Assembly: GCF_900105925.1 (NCBI RefSeq)
Contig: NZ_LT629791.1
Location: 7,534,001 to 7,598,000, forward strand
Length of the DNA stretch: 64,000 bases
Direction: 5' to 3'
Origin: Jiangella alkaliphila
GTDB taxonomy: Bacteria > Actinomycetota > Actinomycetes > Jiangellales > Jiangellaceae
Shown piece after piece: positions 1-8,900 of this stretch. Numbering within the stretch: the stretch's first letter is position 1; every line of letters starts with the position of its first letter. The notes beneath the pieces were generated by a model. That model saw only the letters and a list, made by a program, of their open reading frames with translations. It did not search any database and was not told the origin of the DNA. Both the position numbers and the translations under genes were made by a program.

Positions 1-2
1 CG

Positions 3-425
3 GGCAAGCGGCAGGTGACGCAGCTGTCCGCGTTCGAGCTGATCCTGCTGGTGACGCTCGGCGACCTGATCAGCCAGACCGTCCTGCAGGACGACCTGTC
101 GCTCACCGGCGGCACGCTCGCGGTCGCGACGTTCGCGCTGCTCTCGGTCCTGCTGTCGTGGCTGAGCTGGCGCTTCCGGCGGTCGCGGCGGCTGCTCGAG
201 GGCGAGCCGACCATCCTGGTCAAGGACGGCCACGTCGACGACGCGGTGCTGCGGTTCGAACGGCTGCCGGTCGACGACGTGCTCGCGGCGGCGCGCGAAC
301 ACGGCGTCCGCGACCTCGCCGCCGTCGACCTCATGGTGCTGGAGGCCGACGGCACCTTCTCCGTCTTCACGAAGTCGGAATCCGACGGCGAGGAGCCACC
401 GAAACGCGGCGCGGTGGCAAGCTGA
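3..425 (+). CDS. DUF421/YetF-like membrane protein, 5' end outside window
   Basis: The reading frame is already open at the first bases and reads GKRQV-TQLSAFELILLVTLG. This matches the family pattern in which a GKR-Q-hydrophobic stretch follows the first membrane helices, so the true start lies upstream of the window and the internal GTG at 15 is not the start. Two hydrophobic segments (about bases 48-105 and 115-170) precede an arginine-rich boundary and a small soluble domain ending in VLEADGTFSVF, typical of the cytoplasmic DUF421 domain. The molecular function of the family is poorly known. The stop lies 29 nt before the pta start. Confidence 0.75.
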   Translation, partial: GKRQVTQLSAFELILLVTLGDLISQTVLQDDLSLTGGTLAVATFALLSVLLSWLSWRFRRSRRLLEGEPTILVKDGHVDDAVLRFERLPVDDVLAAAREHGVRDLAAVDLMVLEADGTFSVFTKSESDGEEPPKRGAVAS

Positions 426-442
426 CCGGCCCCACCCCGATA

Positions 443-448
443 TAGCCT
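443..448 (+). promoter_or_regulatory. -10 box TAGCCT for a leaderless pta transcript
   Basis: TAGCCT fits the actinobacterial -10 pattern TANNNT and ends 6 nt before the pta GTG. There is no Shine-Dalgarno sequence in front of that start, so transcription would begin at or next to the start codon. The call rests on spacing and pattern only. Confidence 0.5.
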
Positions 449-454
449 CTCGGG

Positions 455-2581
455 GTGGTTCGCAGCGTCTACGTCGCATCGGTGACGGGCGAGACCGGGA
501 AGTCGACGGTTGCGCTCGGCGCGCTGGAGGCACTCACCCGGCGGCTGGGCCGGGTCGGCGTGTTCCGTCCGGTCGTCCGCGCCGGCGCCCAGTCCGACTA
601 CGTGCTGGAACTGCTGCTCGAGCACGACGGCGTCGACCTGCCGTACGACGTGTGCGCGGGCGTCACCTACGAGGACGTGCACGCCGACCCCGACGCCGCC
701 ATGAGCACCATCCTCGACCGGTACCGCACCGTGGCGGCCCAGTGCGAGGCCGTCGTGGTGGTCGGCAGCGACTACACCGACGTCGACAGCCCGACGGAGT
801 TCTCCTTCAACGCGCGGGTGGCGGCGAACCTGGGCGCACCGGTGGTGCTGGTGCTCAACGGGCACGACCGGTCGCCGGCCGACCTGCGCGCCGTCGCCGA
901 GCTGGCCACCGCCGAGCTGACCGCGAACTACGGCACGGTCGCCGCGCTGGTGGCCAACCGGGTGCCGCCGGACGCGCTGGACGCCGCCCGCGAGGCGCTG
1001 AGCGGTCTCGGCCCGGCCTACGCGCTGCCCGAGGAGCCGTTGCTGTCCGCGCCGACGATGGGCGATCTCGTCGCGGCCGCCGGCGGCGAGCTGTTCCGCG
1101 GTGACCCGTCGCGGCTGGGCCGCGAGGTCGGCGGGCTGGTCGTCGCCGGCATGACGCTGCCGCACGTGCTGGACCGGCTGTTCGACGACGCCGTCGTCAT
1201 CACCCCGGCCGACCGCAGCGACGTCCTGCTCGGCGTGCTGGCCGCGCACGCGTCGAAGACGCTCCCGACCCTGGCCGGCGTCGTGCTGAACGGCGGGTTC
1301 GAGCTGCCGCCGCAGATCGTCCGGCTGATGGACGGCCTCGACGTCGGGCTGCCGATCGCGACCGCGCCGGGCGACACGTTCGGGACGGCGACCGCGCTGG
1401 CCGCGGTGCGTGGCCGGCTGACCTACGACGCCACCCGCAAGGTGCAGACCGCGCTGGCGCTGTTCGACCGGCACGTCGACGCCGACGACCTGCTCGACCG
1501 CCTCGACGTCACCCGCAGCGACGTCGTCACGCCGCTGATGTTCGAGCACGACCTCGTCGACCGCGCCCGCGCGTCGCTACGCCACATCGTGCTGCCCGAG
1601 GGCACCGAGGAGCGGATCCTGCGCGCCGCCGACACCGTGCTGCGCCGCGGCATCGCCGACCTCACGCTGCTCGGCCCGCCGTCCGACGTCGCGGCCGCCG
1701 CCGACCGCATCGGCGTCGACATCGGCGCCGCCCAGGTCGTCGACCCGCGGGAGAGCGAGCTGCGCGGGCGGTTCGCGCACGAGTACGCCCGGCTGCGCGC
1801 CCACCGCGGCGTCACGCAGGAGGCCGCCTGGGACCAGGTCGCCGACGTCTCCTACTTCGGCACGATGATGGTGCAGCTCGGCCTCGCCGACGGCATGGTG
1901 TCCGGCGCCGCGCACACGACGGCGCACACCATCAGGCCGGCGTTCGAGGTGATCAAGACGCTGGCGAGTGCCGCCGCCGACCGCGAGGTTCAAAGCCGCG
2001 GCGAGTCCCACAAGGGAAAAGGGACTGCGGTTTCGATCGTGTCCAGCGTGTTCTTCATGTGCCTGCGCGACCGTGTGCTCGTCTACGGCGACTGCGCCGT
2101 CAACCCCGACCCGACCGCCGAGCAGCTGGCCGACATCGCGATCTCGTCGGCGGAGACGGCGGCGCAGTTCGGCGTGGCGCCGCGCATCGCGATGCTGTCG
2201 TACTCGACCGGCACGTCCGGCACCGGCACCGACGTCGACAAGGTGCGGACGGCGACGTCGCTGGTCCGCGAGCGGCGGACCGACCTCGACGTGGAGGGCC
2301 CGATCCAGTACGACGCCGCGGTGGACGCCAGCGTCGCCAGGGCCAAGCTGCCCGGCAGCGAGGTGGCCGGCCGCGCGACGGTGTTCGTGTTCCCGGACCT
2401 CAACACCGGCAACAACACCTACAAGGCCGTGCAGCGCAGCGCCGGCGCCATCGCCGTCGGCCCGGTGCTGCAGGGCCTGCGCAAGCCGGTGAACGACCTG
2501 TCGCGCGGCGCGCTGGTCCGCGACATCGTCAACACGATCGCGATCACCGCGATCCAGGCGCAGTCGGCGGAGGCGTCGTGA
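455..2581 (+). CDS. pta: Phosphate acetyltransferase (long, three-domain form)
   Basis: Converts acetyl-CoA and phosphate to acetyl phosphate and CoA in the cytosol; with ackA it forms the reversible acetate pathway. At 708 residues it is the long form also found in enteric bacteria. Residues 1-220 are a BioD-like P-loop domain (GETGKST near residues 12-18), a DRTGG-type regulatory region follows to about 340, and the catalytic PTA/PTB domain fills the C-terminus from about 360 (LRHIVLPEGTEERILRAAD, then SYSTGTSGTGTDVDKV and PDLNTGNNTYKAVQRSAGA). The GTG start is supported by the -10 box immediately upstream. Unlike the usual pta-ackA pair, a gene on the opposite strand separates it from ackA. 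Confidence 0.95.
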   Translation: MVRSVYVASVTGETGKSTVALGALEALTRRLGRVGVFRPVVRAGAQSDYVLELLLEHDGVDLPYDVCAGVTYEDVHADPDAAMSTILDRYRTVAAQCEAVVVVGSDYTDVDSPTEFSFNARVAANLGAPVVLVLNGHDRSPADLRAVAELATAELTANYGTVAALVANRVPPDALDAAREALSGLGPAYALPEEPLLSAPTMGDLVAAAGGELFRGDPSRLGREVGGLVVAGMTLPHVLDRLFDDAVVITPADRSDVLLGVLAAHASKTLPTLAGVVLNGGFELPPQIVRLMDGLDVGLPIATAPGDTFGTATALAAVRGRLTYDATRKVQTALALFDRHVDADDLLDRLDVTRSDVVTPLMFEHDLVDRARASLRHIVLPEGTEERILRAADTVLRRGIADLTLLGPPSDVAAAADRIGVDIGAAQVVDPRESELRGRFAHEYARLRAHRGVTQEAAWDQVADVSYFGTMMVQLGLADGMVSGAAHTTAHTIRPAFEVIKTLASAAADREVQSRGESHKGKGTAVSIVSSVFFMCLRDRVLVYGDCAVNPDPTAEQLADIAISSAETAAQFGVAPRIAMLSYSTGTSGTGTDVDKVRTATSLVRERRTDLDVEGPIQYDAAVDASVARAKLPGSEVAGRATVFVFPDLNTGNNTYKAVQRSAGAIAVGPVLQGLRKPVNDLSRGALVRDIVNTIAITAIQAQSAEAS

Positions 2582-2586
2582 CCGCG

Positions 2587-3552
2587 CTAGCGGGTGGCCA
2601 GCGCGACGACGTCGGCCAGCTGCGTGCGCGCGACCTCGACGTCGCGGATGGGGAACATGCCGATGCTCTGCACGCCGGCGTCCTCGAGCGCCTGCAGGTG
2701 CGCGGCGGCGTCGTCGAGCGTGCCGACCGGCGCGAGCTCGGTCCACCACTCCGACGGCATGGTCGCGAGGCCATCGACGCCCTTCGCGGCGAAACGGGCG
2801 GCGAGGTCGTCGAAGAACGGCAGCGAGGTGTACGGCGTGCGCGGCTGCTCGAGCTGCCCCGCCAGCCACGGCGCCATGGTGCGGTAGGCCTCGGCGCGGT
2901 CCTTCTTCACGCAGAGGACGCCGAACACCGCGAGATGGAAGCCGGGGTCGCCGGGCGTGCGGCCGGCCTGCTCGAGCGACCAGCGCACGTACGACGGGCT
3001 GGCCGGCTCGGCCAGCACCAGCCCACCGGCCACCCGGCCGGCCAGCGCCAGCGACTTCGGCCCGAACACGCCGGCCAGCAGCGGCGGCGGGTCGGCCGGC
3101 GGGTGCTCGAGCCGGACGGCGTCGAGGTCGACGTAGTGGCCGTGGCTGGTGACCTCGTCGCCGGCCAGCAGCCGCGTGACCGCGACCAGGACCTCTTCCA
3201 GCGCCGTCAGCGGCGAGACCGGCCGCACGCCCATCTGCGCCATCCACGACTGCACACCATGGCCGATGCCGGGCAGCACCCGGCCGGGGCCGAGCCCGCA
3301 CAGCGTCGCGATCTCCATGGCCGTGACGGGCGCGGTGCGGGCCACCGCCGGCAGGATGCCGACACCGACCGTCAGCTGCTCGGTGACCGTCAGCGCCGCG
3401 GCAGCCAGGCTCGGGCCGGCGGTGTAGAAGCAGTCCTCGATGACCCAGAGCTGCTGGGCGCCGCCTGCTTCGAGCACACGGGCGGCCTCGGTGACGAAGG
3501 CGGGCGGGAAGGATCGGTCGAAGCTCATTCCGACCTGCAGGCGGTTGGTCAT
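2587..3552 (-). CDS. LLM-class flavin/F420-dependent oxidoreductase
   Basis: Bacterial luciferase-like monooxygenase fold (TIM barrel) binding FMN or F420. Recognisable segments are the N-terminal strand with LQVGMSFDRSFPP, TVTEQLTVGVGILPAVARTA, the GLGPGRVLPGIGHG loop, and VFGPKSLALAGRVAGGLVL, which are the cofactor-pocket elements of F420-dependent members. The ATG at 3552 is preceded by GAGGA at 6-nt spacing; two more codons upstream are possible. It points against pta and ackA and its stop is 5 nt from the pta stop. In mycobacteria an F420-dependent glucose-6-phosphate dehydrogenase gene sits beside pta-ackA, but this protein lacks close similarity to Fgd, so the substrate is unknown. Confidence 0.85.
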   Translation of the reverse strand: MTNRLQVGMSFDRSFPPAFVTEAARVLEAGGAQQLWVIEDCFYTAGPSLAAAALTVTEQLTVGVGILPAVARTAPVTAMEIATLCGLGPGRVLPGIGHGVQSWMAQMGVRPVSPLTALEEVLVAVTRLLAGDEVTSHGHYVDLDAVRLEHPPADPPPLLAGVFGPKSLALAGRVAGGLVLAEPASPSYVRWSLEQAGRTPGDPGFHLAVFGVLCVKKDRAEAYRTMAPWLAGQLEQPRTPYTSLPFFDDLAARFAAKGVDGLATMPSEWWTELAPVGTLDDAAAHLQALEDAGVQSIGMFPIRDVEVARTQLADVVALATR

Positions 3553-3720
3553 CAACATTCCTCACGTCTCGGCCCGTGCACGAGGACTCCTTCGCTCCGG
3601 TCACCTCACGGCCCGGACCGACGACTCGTGGGAGCCTCCGGCCCCCAGTCGTCGCCAGTATGCACGGCCCTCTACAGGCCGCACAGTAACGGCACCCTCC
3701 GACAGGAACGGACTCCCCCG

Positions 3721-4869
3721 ATGACCGTCCTCGTGCTCAACTGCGGATCGTCGTCCATCAAGTACCAGCTGATCGATCCGGCCGGCCCGGCCCGCCTCGC
3801 CAAGGGCATCGTCGAGCGGATCGGCGAGGACGACGGCGTCGCGGACCACGCGGCCGCGCTGCGCCAGGTCATCGCCGAGCTGGAGGCCGAGTGCGGGCCG
3901 CTCGACCAGCTCGGGCTGGCCGCCGTCGGGCACCGCATCGTGCACGGCGGCGACCGGTTCGCCGAGCCGACCGTGGTCGACGACGACGTCGAGCGGGCCA
4001 TCGAGGAGCTCGCGCCGCTGGCGCCGCTGCACAACCCGCCCGGGCTGACGGCGCTGCGGCTGGCCCGGCGCGAGCTGCCCGACGTCCCGCACGTCGCCGT
4101 CTTCGACACCGCGTTCCACCAGACGCTGCCGCCGGTCGCGTACACGTACGCGCTCGACCGCGACCTCGCCGGCCGGTACGGCGTGCGCCGCTACGGCTTC
4201 CACGGCACCTCGGTGTCCTACGTCAGCCGCGAGGCGGCCCGGCTGCTGGACCGCGACCCGGCCGACACCAACCTCGTCGTCCTGCACCTCGGCAACGGCG
4301 CGTCGGCGACGGCCGTGCGCGGCGGCCGCTCCGTCGACACGTCCATGGGGTTGACGCCGCTGGAGGGCCTGGTCATGGGCACCCGGACCGGCGACCTCGA
4401 CCCGGGCGCGCTGTTCTACCTGCACCGCGAGGCCGGGCTCTCCGTCGACGAGCTGGACCGGCTGGTCAACCGGTCCAGCGGGCTGCTCGGGCTGGCCGGC
4501 GCGAACGACCTGCGCGAGGTGCACCGCCTGGCCAAGGCCGGCGACGCCGCGGCCCAGCTGGCGCGGGAGCTGTACTGCTACCGGATCAGGCACTACGTGG
4601 GCGCCTACCTCGCGGTGCTCGCGCCGACGCACGCCATCGTGTTCACCGCCGGGGTCGGCGAGAACGACTCGTGGGTGCGGTCGCACTCGCTGGCCGGCCT
4701 GCGCCACCTCGGCGTCGAGGTCGACCACGTCCGCAACTCCTTCGCCGCCAGCCGCGCCCAGGTCATCTCCCCCGACGAGGCCGACGTCACCGTCCTGGTC
4801 GTCCCGACCGACGAGGAGCTGGAGATCGCGCGGCAGGCGGCCGGGCTGGTCGGCCAACGGGAGCCCTGA
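3721..4869 (+). CDS. ackA: Acetate kinase
   Basis: Interconverts acetyl phosphate plus ADP with acetate plus ATP, completing the Pta-AckA route. The 382-residue length is normal. Family motifs are in order: LNCGSSSIKYQLID at the N-terminus, VGHRIVHGG, FDTAFHQTLPP with the catalytic aspartate, RRYGFHGTSVSYVS with the phosphate-binding histidine, VDTSMGLTPLEGLVMGTRTG, and FTAGVGEND near the C-terminus. The start is the ATG directly giving MTVLVLNCG; the longer upstream open frame is an out-of-frame artefact of high GC. It should be transcribed from its own promoter because the preceding gene runs the other way. Confidence 0.96.
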   Translation: MTVLVLNCGSSSIKYQLIDPAGPARLAKGIVERIGEDDGVADHAAALRQVIAELEAECGPLDQLGLAAVGHRIVHGGDRFAEPTVVDDDVERAIEELAPLAPLHNPPGLTALRLARRELPDVPHVAVFDTAFHQTLPPVAYTYALDRDLAGRYGVRRYGFHGTSVSYVSREAARLLDRDPADTNLVVLHLGNGASATAVRGGRSVDTSMGLTPLEGLVMGTRTGDLDPGALFYLHREAGLSVDELDRLVNRSSGLLGLAGANDLREVHRLAKAGDAAAQLARELYCYRIRHYVGAYLAVLAPTHAIVFTAGVGENDSWVRSHSLAGLRHLGVEVDHVRNSFAASRAQVISPDEADVTVLVVPTDEELEIARQAAGLVGQREP

Positions 4870-5155
4870 TCGGCGTATGGGACCTCGGCTGGCTGCTCAA
4901 CCCGCATGCCGCACTGCTCGTCGTCGCCGGCTTATCCGCATTGATCGGCCTGCGCCAGCAAGCAGCGACACGGCGAGATCAACAGCCGCTTGCGGTGTGG
5001 CACATCCGGTCAGTTTGACAAGCCGCGCCCTCCTGACCACGATCATTTGTGTGATTTCCGGTCAAAGGTCTGCCGCTGCCCGTTAGGTCGGTTCGCGCTC
5101 CTCCCGTCGTGGTGCGTCGTTCGCATCTCCCACCACTCGACTACGGAGGCCCGAC

Positions 5156-5566
5156 ATGACCCTCACTGCTGTGCTCGATGAACTGGACCATGACATCTGG
5201 CGCGCGTATCGCCACGCCTTCGGAACAGGCGACGCGGAGCGATTCCTGGCTCTGCACGACCCGGAACTCATCCGCGCTGGCGGTCCGACCAAGCAGGTGC
5301 AGTCCTTCGCCGAATACGCCGCCACGACCAGACAATGGTTCGCCGACCTGTCCGCCAGCGGCGACCGAGTCACGATCGACTTCCGATTCACGGAGCGTCT
5401 CGTCAACGCCGGTCTCGCCAGCGAACAAGGCGTGTACGGGCTGACCGCAATCCGCGCCACCGGTGAGACAAAGACCTTCCACGGCCACTTCCACACATTC
5501 TCGCGGAAGAGCGAAGGACGGTGGCGCATCCTGGCGGACTACGACACCGACGACCACAGCGCCTAG
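5156..5566 (+). CDS. SnoaL/DUF4440-like (NTF2-fold) small protein
   Basis: A 136-residue NTF2-like protein: helix AYRHAFGTGDAERFLALHDPELIRAGG, the cone-forming strands FRFTERLVNAGLASEQGVY, and the closing GRWRILADYDTDD strand typical of SnoaL/DUF4440 proteins. These bind or convert small molecules in a conical pocket; no catalytic residue can be assigned. GGAGG lies 6 nt before the ATG. A TTGACA hexamer at 5015-5020 could be a -35 box but has no convincing -10 partner. It is a single-gene unit between ackA and a convergent lipoprotein gene. Confidence 0.75.
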   Translation: MTLTAVLDELDHDIWRAYRHAFGTGDAERFLALHDPELIRAGGPTKQVQSFAEYAATTRQWFADLSASGDRVTIDFRFTERLVNAGLASEQGVYGLTAIRATGETKTFHGHFHTFSRKSEGRWRILADYDTDDHSA

Positions 5567-5651
5567 CGATGTGGCGTCGAAGCATGCGACTACCTCGCGG
5601 TTCTCGGGCGGGCGCACGCGGTCGTCTTCACCGCCGGGCCGAGCGTCGGGC

Positions 5652-6275
5652 TCAGTCCTCCGGGAAGTACGGCGCGACAGCCTCGGCGATCGCCTGAGCG
5701 GTGTCACACATGCCCTCAGCGCCGGCGGACTCGACCGTCGCCAGTTCCACGCTGACCGAGTCGTCGCCTCGGCTGAACTCCACCAGGCAGCCAACACCGG
5801 GCGCCTCCATGACACTGGCATCACGACCGTCGATGGTGGTTCCGTCACCACCGACCTCGGTGTCGGCCGAGAAGATCACCGAGGTGGTGATGTCCAAGTT
5901 GTCGGTGCGGTCGATCATGCATTCGACCAGCGAGGGGTCGTCGAAGGGTTTCAGCTCGTCGACCGGGACCGGCAGTTCGGCGACGGGGATCGCCGCGCAG
6001 ACCTGCTCGGGAGTGATGTCGCTCTGATCAGCCGGGACCACCGTGGCCCCCGTCAACTCACTGGCGTCGCCGGAACCGTCCTCGGCGCCACCGATCTGGT
6101 CCTCGGTCTGGTCCTCGGTCTGGTCCTCGGTCTGGTCCTCGGTCTGGTCCTCGGTCTGGTCCTCGGTCCCGGCCGACGGGCTCGACCCGTCCTCGCCGCC
6201 CGTGTCGTCACCACATGCGGACAAAGTGAACAGCGCGGCCAGCACGGCGGCCGCGATCGTCATCCTTCGTGTCAT
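5652..6275 (-). CDS. Lipoprotein with (TED Q)n repeat linker, DUF3558-like
   Basis: The 207-residue product starts with a lipoprotein signal peptide (MTRRMTIAAAVLAALFTL, lipobox LSAC), so the mature protein is anchored on the outside of the membrane. A very acidic linker containing six TEDQ units follows, then a domain with three cysteines (EQVCAAIP, LVECMIDR, GVGCLVEF, GMCDTAQA region) that weakly resembles DUF3558 exported proteins. The start is the second candidate ATG; the longer upstream frame has no signal-peptide character. Function unknown. The linker length should be variable between strains because it is encoded by a DNA minisatellite. Confidence 0.8.
   Translation of the reverse strand: MTRRMTIAAAVLAALFTLSACGDDTGGEDGSSPSAGTEDQTEDQTEDQTEDQTEDQTEDQIGGAEDGSGDASELTGATVVPADQSDITPEQVCAAIPVAELPVPVDELKPFDDPSLVECMIDRTDNLDITTSVIFSADTEVGGDGTTIDGRDASVMEAPGVGCLVEFSRGDDSVSVELATVESAGAEGMCDTAQAIAEAVAPYFPED
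6096..6167 (+). repeat. 12-bp minisatellite, six perfect copies
   Basis: CTGGTCCTCGGT is repeated six times without a mismatch and encodes (TEDQ)6 on the minus strand inside the lipoprotein linker. Because 12 is a multiple of three, copy-number slippage would change linker length without breaking the frame. Confidence 0.97.
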
Positions 6276-6437
6276 GACGCGACTATGACAGCCCCGACGA
6301 CTCTGCGTCGCACTCACCCCCGGCGGGTGTGTGAGCGTTGCGGAAACACGCAGCACCGGCCGGCGACCCGCCTGAGGCAACCTCGGCACGGTGCCAGGCG
6401 TCCTCCCGAGTGACACCGGTCACACGGAAGGATCACC

Positions 6438-7529
6438 ATGCCCCGGATCACCCGCCGCGCCGCGCTCGTCACCGCGCTCGCGGCCGCCACCGCGTTCTCG
6501 CTGGCGCCGGCCGCCGCCTCTGACGACGCCGCTCGCGGCGCGCAAGACCTGCCCCCGCTGTTCTCCGCCGACGTCGCCACCTACAACGTCTACCTGGGCG
6601 CCACGCTCGATCCGCTGTTCACCGCGACGAACCCGCAGGAGCTGGTCCGGCTGGCCGGCGAGGTCTACGCCGGCGTCGAGGCCACGAACTTCCCGGAGCG
6701 GGCCGGCGCGATCGCCGACCAGATCGCCGGACACGACCCCGAGGTGGTCGGCCTGCAGGAGGTCGCGCTCTGGGAGAAGGGCCCGCTCGGCGGCAAGCTG
6801 CAGGTCACGTACGACTTCCTCGACCTGCTGCTGGACGAGCTGGCCGAGCGCGGCCACCCGTACCGCGCCGTCGCGACGAACTGGAACTTCGATGGGACGC
6901 TGCCGATCTCGGCGACCGAGCAGGCCCGGTTCCGCGACCGCGACGTCATCATCGTCCGCGCCGACCTCCCCCGCCCGCTGCTGCGCGTGACGAACCCGCA
7001 GTCGGGCACGTACGGCGCGGTCCTGGAGATCCCGACGGCGATCCCCGGCCTGACGTTCCAGTCACCCCGCGGCTGGTCCACGGTCGACGTCCGGCTGCTC
7101 GGCGCGTCGTTCCGGTTCGCCAACACGCACCTGGAGGCGTCCGGGCCGGCCGCCATCCGCAACGCGCAGGCGACGGAGCTGGCCGGGCTGCTGGACACGT
7201 CGCCGCTGCGCACCGTGCTGGTCGGCGACCTGAACTCGCGGCCGGCCGACACCGCGGGTGCGTACGGCATCCTCACCGGTACCGGGCTCACCGACGCCTG
7301 GCTGGCCACCGGCGGCGACCCGGCCACCGGCTTCACCGCGGGCCAGTCCGCGACGCTGCTGGACGAGAACCGGCTGCGCAGCCGCATCGACTACGTCCTC
7401 GCCGGCGCCGGCGTCCGCGCCGTCACGACCGAGATCATCGGCGACGAGGAGGCCGACCGCACCGTGCCGACCGGCTTCTGGCCATCCGACCACGCCGGCG
7501 TCGTGTCGCGGCTGCGCTTCACCCGCTGA
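6438..7529 (+). CDS. Secreted endonuclease/exonuclease/phosphatase family protein
   Basis: A 363-residue protein with a signal peptide that includes twin arginine (MPRITRRAALVTALAAATAF, cleavage near AAA-S) followed by an EEP domain, the DNase I/sphingomyelinase fold of metal-dependent phosphodiesterases. Motifs: VATYNVYLG, GLQEVALW with the metal-binding glutamate, RFANTHLEA, VLVGDLNSRP, SRIDYVLAGAG, and the terminal SDHAGVVSRL with the catalytic Asp-His. The RRA motif at residues 6-8 suggests possible Tat export. AAGGA precedes the ATG. Substrate (nucleic acid, lipid or sugar phosphate) cannot be told from sequence. Confidence 0.87.
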   Translation: MPRITRRAALVTALAAATAFSLAPAAASDDAARGAQDLPPLFSADVATYNVYLGATLDPLFTATNPQELVRLAGEVYAGVEATNFPERAGAIADQIAGHDPEVVGLQEVALWEKGPLGGKLQVTYDFLDLLLDELAERGHPYRAVATNWNFDGTLPISATEQARFRDRDVIIVRADLPRPLLRVTNPQSGTYGAVLEIPTAIPGLTFQSPRGWSTVDVRLLGASFRFANTHLEASGPAAIRNAQATELAGLLDTSPLRTVLVGDLNSRPADTAGAYGILTGTGLTDAWLATGGDPATGFTAGQSATLLDENRLRSRIDYVLAGAGVRAVTTEIIGDEEADRTVPTGFWPSDHAGVVSRLRFTR

Positions 7530-7535
7530 CCGGGA

Positions 7536-7594
7536 TCCCATGATCATGTCCCCTCGCGGCGCCTGAGCGACCGCGAGGGAACATGATCATGGGA
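7536..7594. repeat. Long palindrome, family 1 copy 1 (likely bidirectional terminator)
   Basis: Arms 7536-7559 and 7571-7594 pair at 23 of 24 positions around the 11-nt loop CGCCTGAGCGA. The core is CATGATCATGT plus CCCTCGCGG. It lies between two convergent genes, and the stop codon of the minus-strand gene (7587-7589) is inside the right arm. Near-identical copies occur at 53027 and 54111. It has no T-tract, as is common for actinobacterial terminators. Confidence 0.9.
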
Positions 7595-8849
7595 CGGCGT
7601 GCGGCTTGCGGCGGATGGTGTAGCGCAGCACCAGGAACGGCAGCCCGAACAGCGTGAACGCGTGGTCGGCGCGCAGCTCGCCGCCGTCGGCCCAGACCTG
7701 CAGCTCCTCGCCGAACCCGGGCACCGCGAGCGTCGTCAGCTCACCGGTGTCCGGGTCGACGACGGAGAGGTAGTGCCCGGCGTCGGCCGCCGCGCCGTGG
7801 CTGGTCAGCGTCAGCCCGCCGCCCGGGCGCAGCCGCGGCTCGAGCGTCGCGGTGAAGCTGCCACCGGGCAGCGGGAAGCCGACGCTGACCCAGCCGCGGC
7901 CGTCGCGGCGGTAGGTCGTGTAGATACCGACGTAGATCGGCTCGTCGTCGTCGGCGTAGGAGCGGATCCAGCCGCGGACTCTGGCGCCGTCGGGCTGGTC
8001 GACGGTGTCGATGCGGCTGACGACGCCGCGTTGCGCCTGGCGCTGGTTCATCGGCACGTTGGCCTGGCCGAGCGGGCGGGCCAGCGCCGTCCGGTACAGC
8101 AGGTAGCCCGGGCGCACCCAGGCCCGCCACTCGGGCACGATGTCGAGCGCGAACCGGGTCGTGTGCTCGTAGAACTCACGCACCAGCGGGTCGACGGCGG
8201 CCGGGTAGAAGTCGCCGCCGGCCAGCTCGTCCAGCGACGCGACGATGCCGACGTCGGCGGCGTCGCGGGTGTACTCGCCGTCCAGCTGCTCGGCCAGCGC
8301 CCGCACGAAGTCGGTTCCGACGTACCGGCCCTGCGCCGCCAGCGGCACCACGAACGGCAGGTCGGCCGGCGCGGCCCGCTCGGCCAGCAGCGACACCTGC
8401 GGGTCGCGGAACAGCGCGGCCGCGGCCAGCCGGTAGGCGACGACGGTGAGCGCGGCGGCCCGCGCCGGCGTGCTGCCCGCGATGACCGGGCGCACCGCGA
8501 GCCCGACGGCCGGGCCGAGCAGCACCTTCTGCGGACGGACGCCGAGCCCGCCGGCCACGCCGCCGGCCGCCAGCGCGACCCGTGCCGCAGACTGGCGGGT
8601 CAGCGCGCCGGCCGCCCAGCCCAGCGGTGCGGCGACGGCGCCGCTGGCCAGGATGCGATGCGGCAGCGCCGGGATCTCGTCCGGCCGCTGCCGGCGCCGG
8701 GCCACGTACTCCGACGCGGCGAGGACCGCGGCGCCCGCGACCGCCCCCAGCCCGGCCGCACGCCGGTCCCGTCCGGCCCCGAGCGCCGCGCCCCCCAGCG
8801 CGCCCAGCACCGCCGCCGTCGACACCTGCTCGGTCAGCTTCGCCGCCAC
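7587..8849 (-). CDS. Conserved protein of unknown function, hydrophobic N-terminal half
   Basis: The 420-residue product has small glycine/alanine-rich hydrophobic segments between residues 10 and 150 (for example [14 protein letters not shown] and [18 protein letters not shown]) and a soluble C-terminal half containing a short repeat of WYxG-type strands ([36 protein letters not shown]). I do not recognise a named family. The GTG at 8849 is preferred to the GTG two codons upstream because GGAGG sits 7 nt before it and only 1 nt before the other. The stop codon lies in a palindrome shared with two other loci. Confidence 0.7.
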   Translation of the reverse strand: MAAKLTEQVSTAAVLGALGGAALGAGRDRRAAGLGAVAGAAVLAASEYVARRRQRPDEIPALPHRILASGAVAAPLGWAAGALTRQSAARVALAAGGVAGGLGVRPQKVLLGPAVGLAVRPVIAGSTPARAAALTVVAYRLAAAALFRDPQVSLLAERAAPADLPFVVPLAAQGRYVGTDFVRALAEQLDGEYTRDAADVGIVASLDELAGGDFYPAAVDPLVREFYEHTTRFALDIVPEWRAWVRPGYLLYRTALARPLGQANVPMNQRQAQRGVVSRIDTVDQPDGARVRGWIRSYADDDEPIYVGIYTTYRRDGRGWVSVGFPLPGGSFTATLEPRLRPGGGLTLTSHGAAADAGHYLSVVDPDTGELTTLAVPGFGEELQVWADGGELRADHAFTLFGLPFLVLRYTIRRKPHAVP

Positions 8850-8900
8850 GTTCACCCCTCCGTCGTTGACGTGCCCATTCTCGCGCGCGGATAGTGAGCC

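Noticed and set aside
2587..3552. Calling the LLM-class gene an F420-dependent glucose-6-phosphate dehydrogenase because it lies beside pta-ackA
   Set aside because: The sequence lacks close similarity to Fgd and runs in the opposite direction; only the broader family is supported.
2059..3720. Long open plus-strand frame running from inside pta through the LLM gene into ackA
   Set aside because: It is in frame with ackA only because stop codons are rare at this GC content. Its translation before 3721 is Arg/Gly/Ala-rich low-complexity sequence; ackA begins at the ATG giving LNCGSSSIKYQL.
4870..5155. Short frames after ackA, including one with a hydrophobic stretch AALLVVAGLSALIGL
   Set aside because: No start codon with a ribosome binding site or -10 spacing; the hydrophobic stretch is only continuous with a frame shifted inside ackA. 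Possibly a gene remnant but not supportable.
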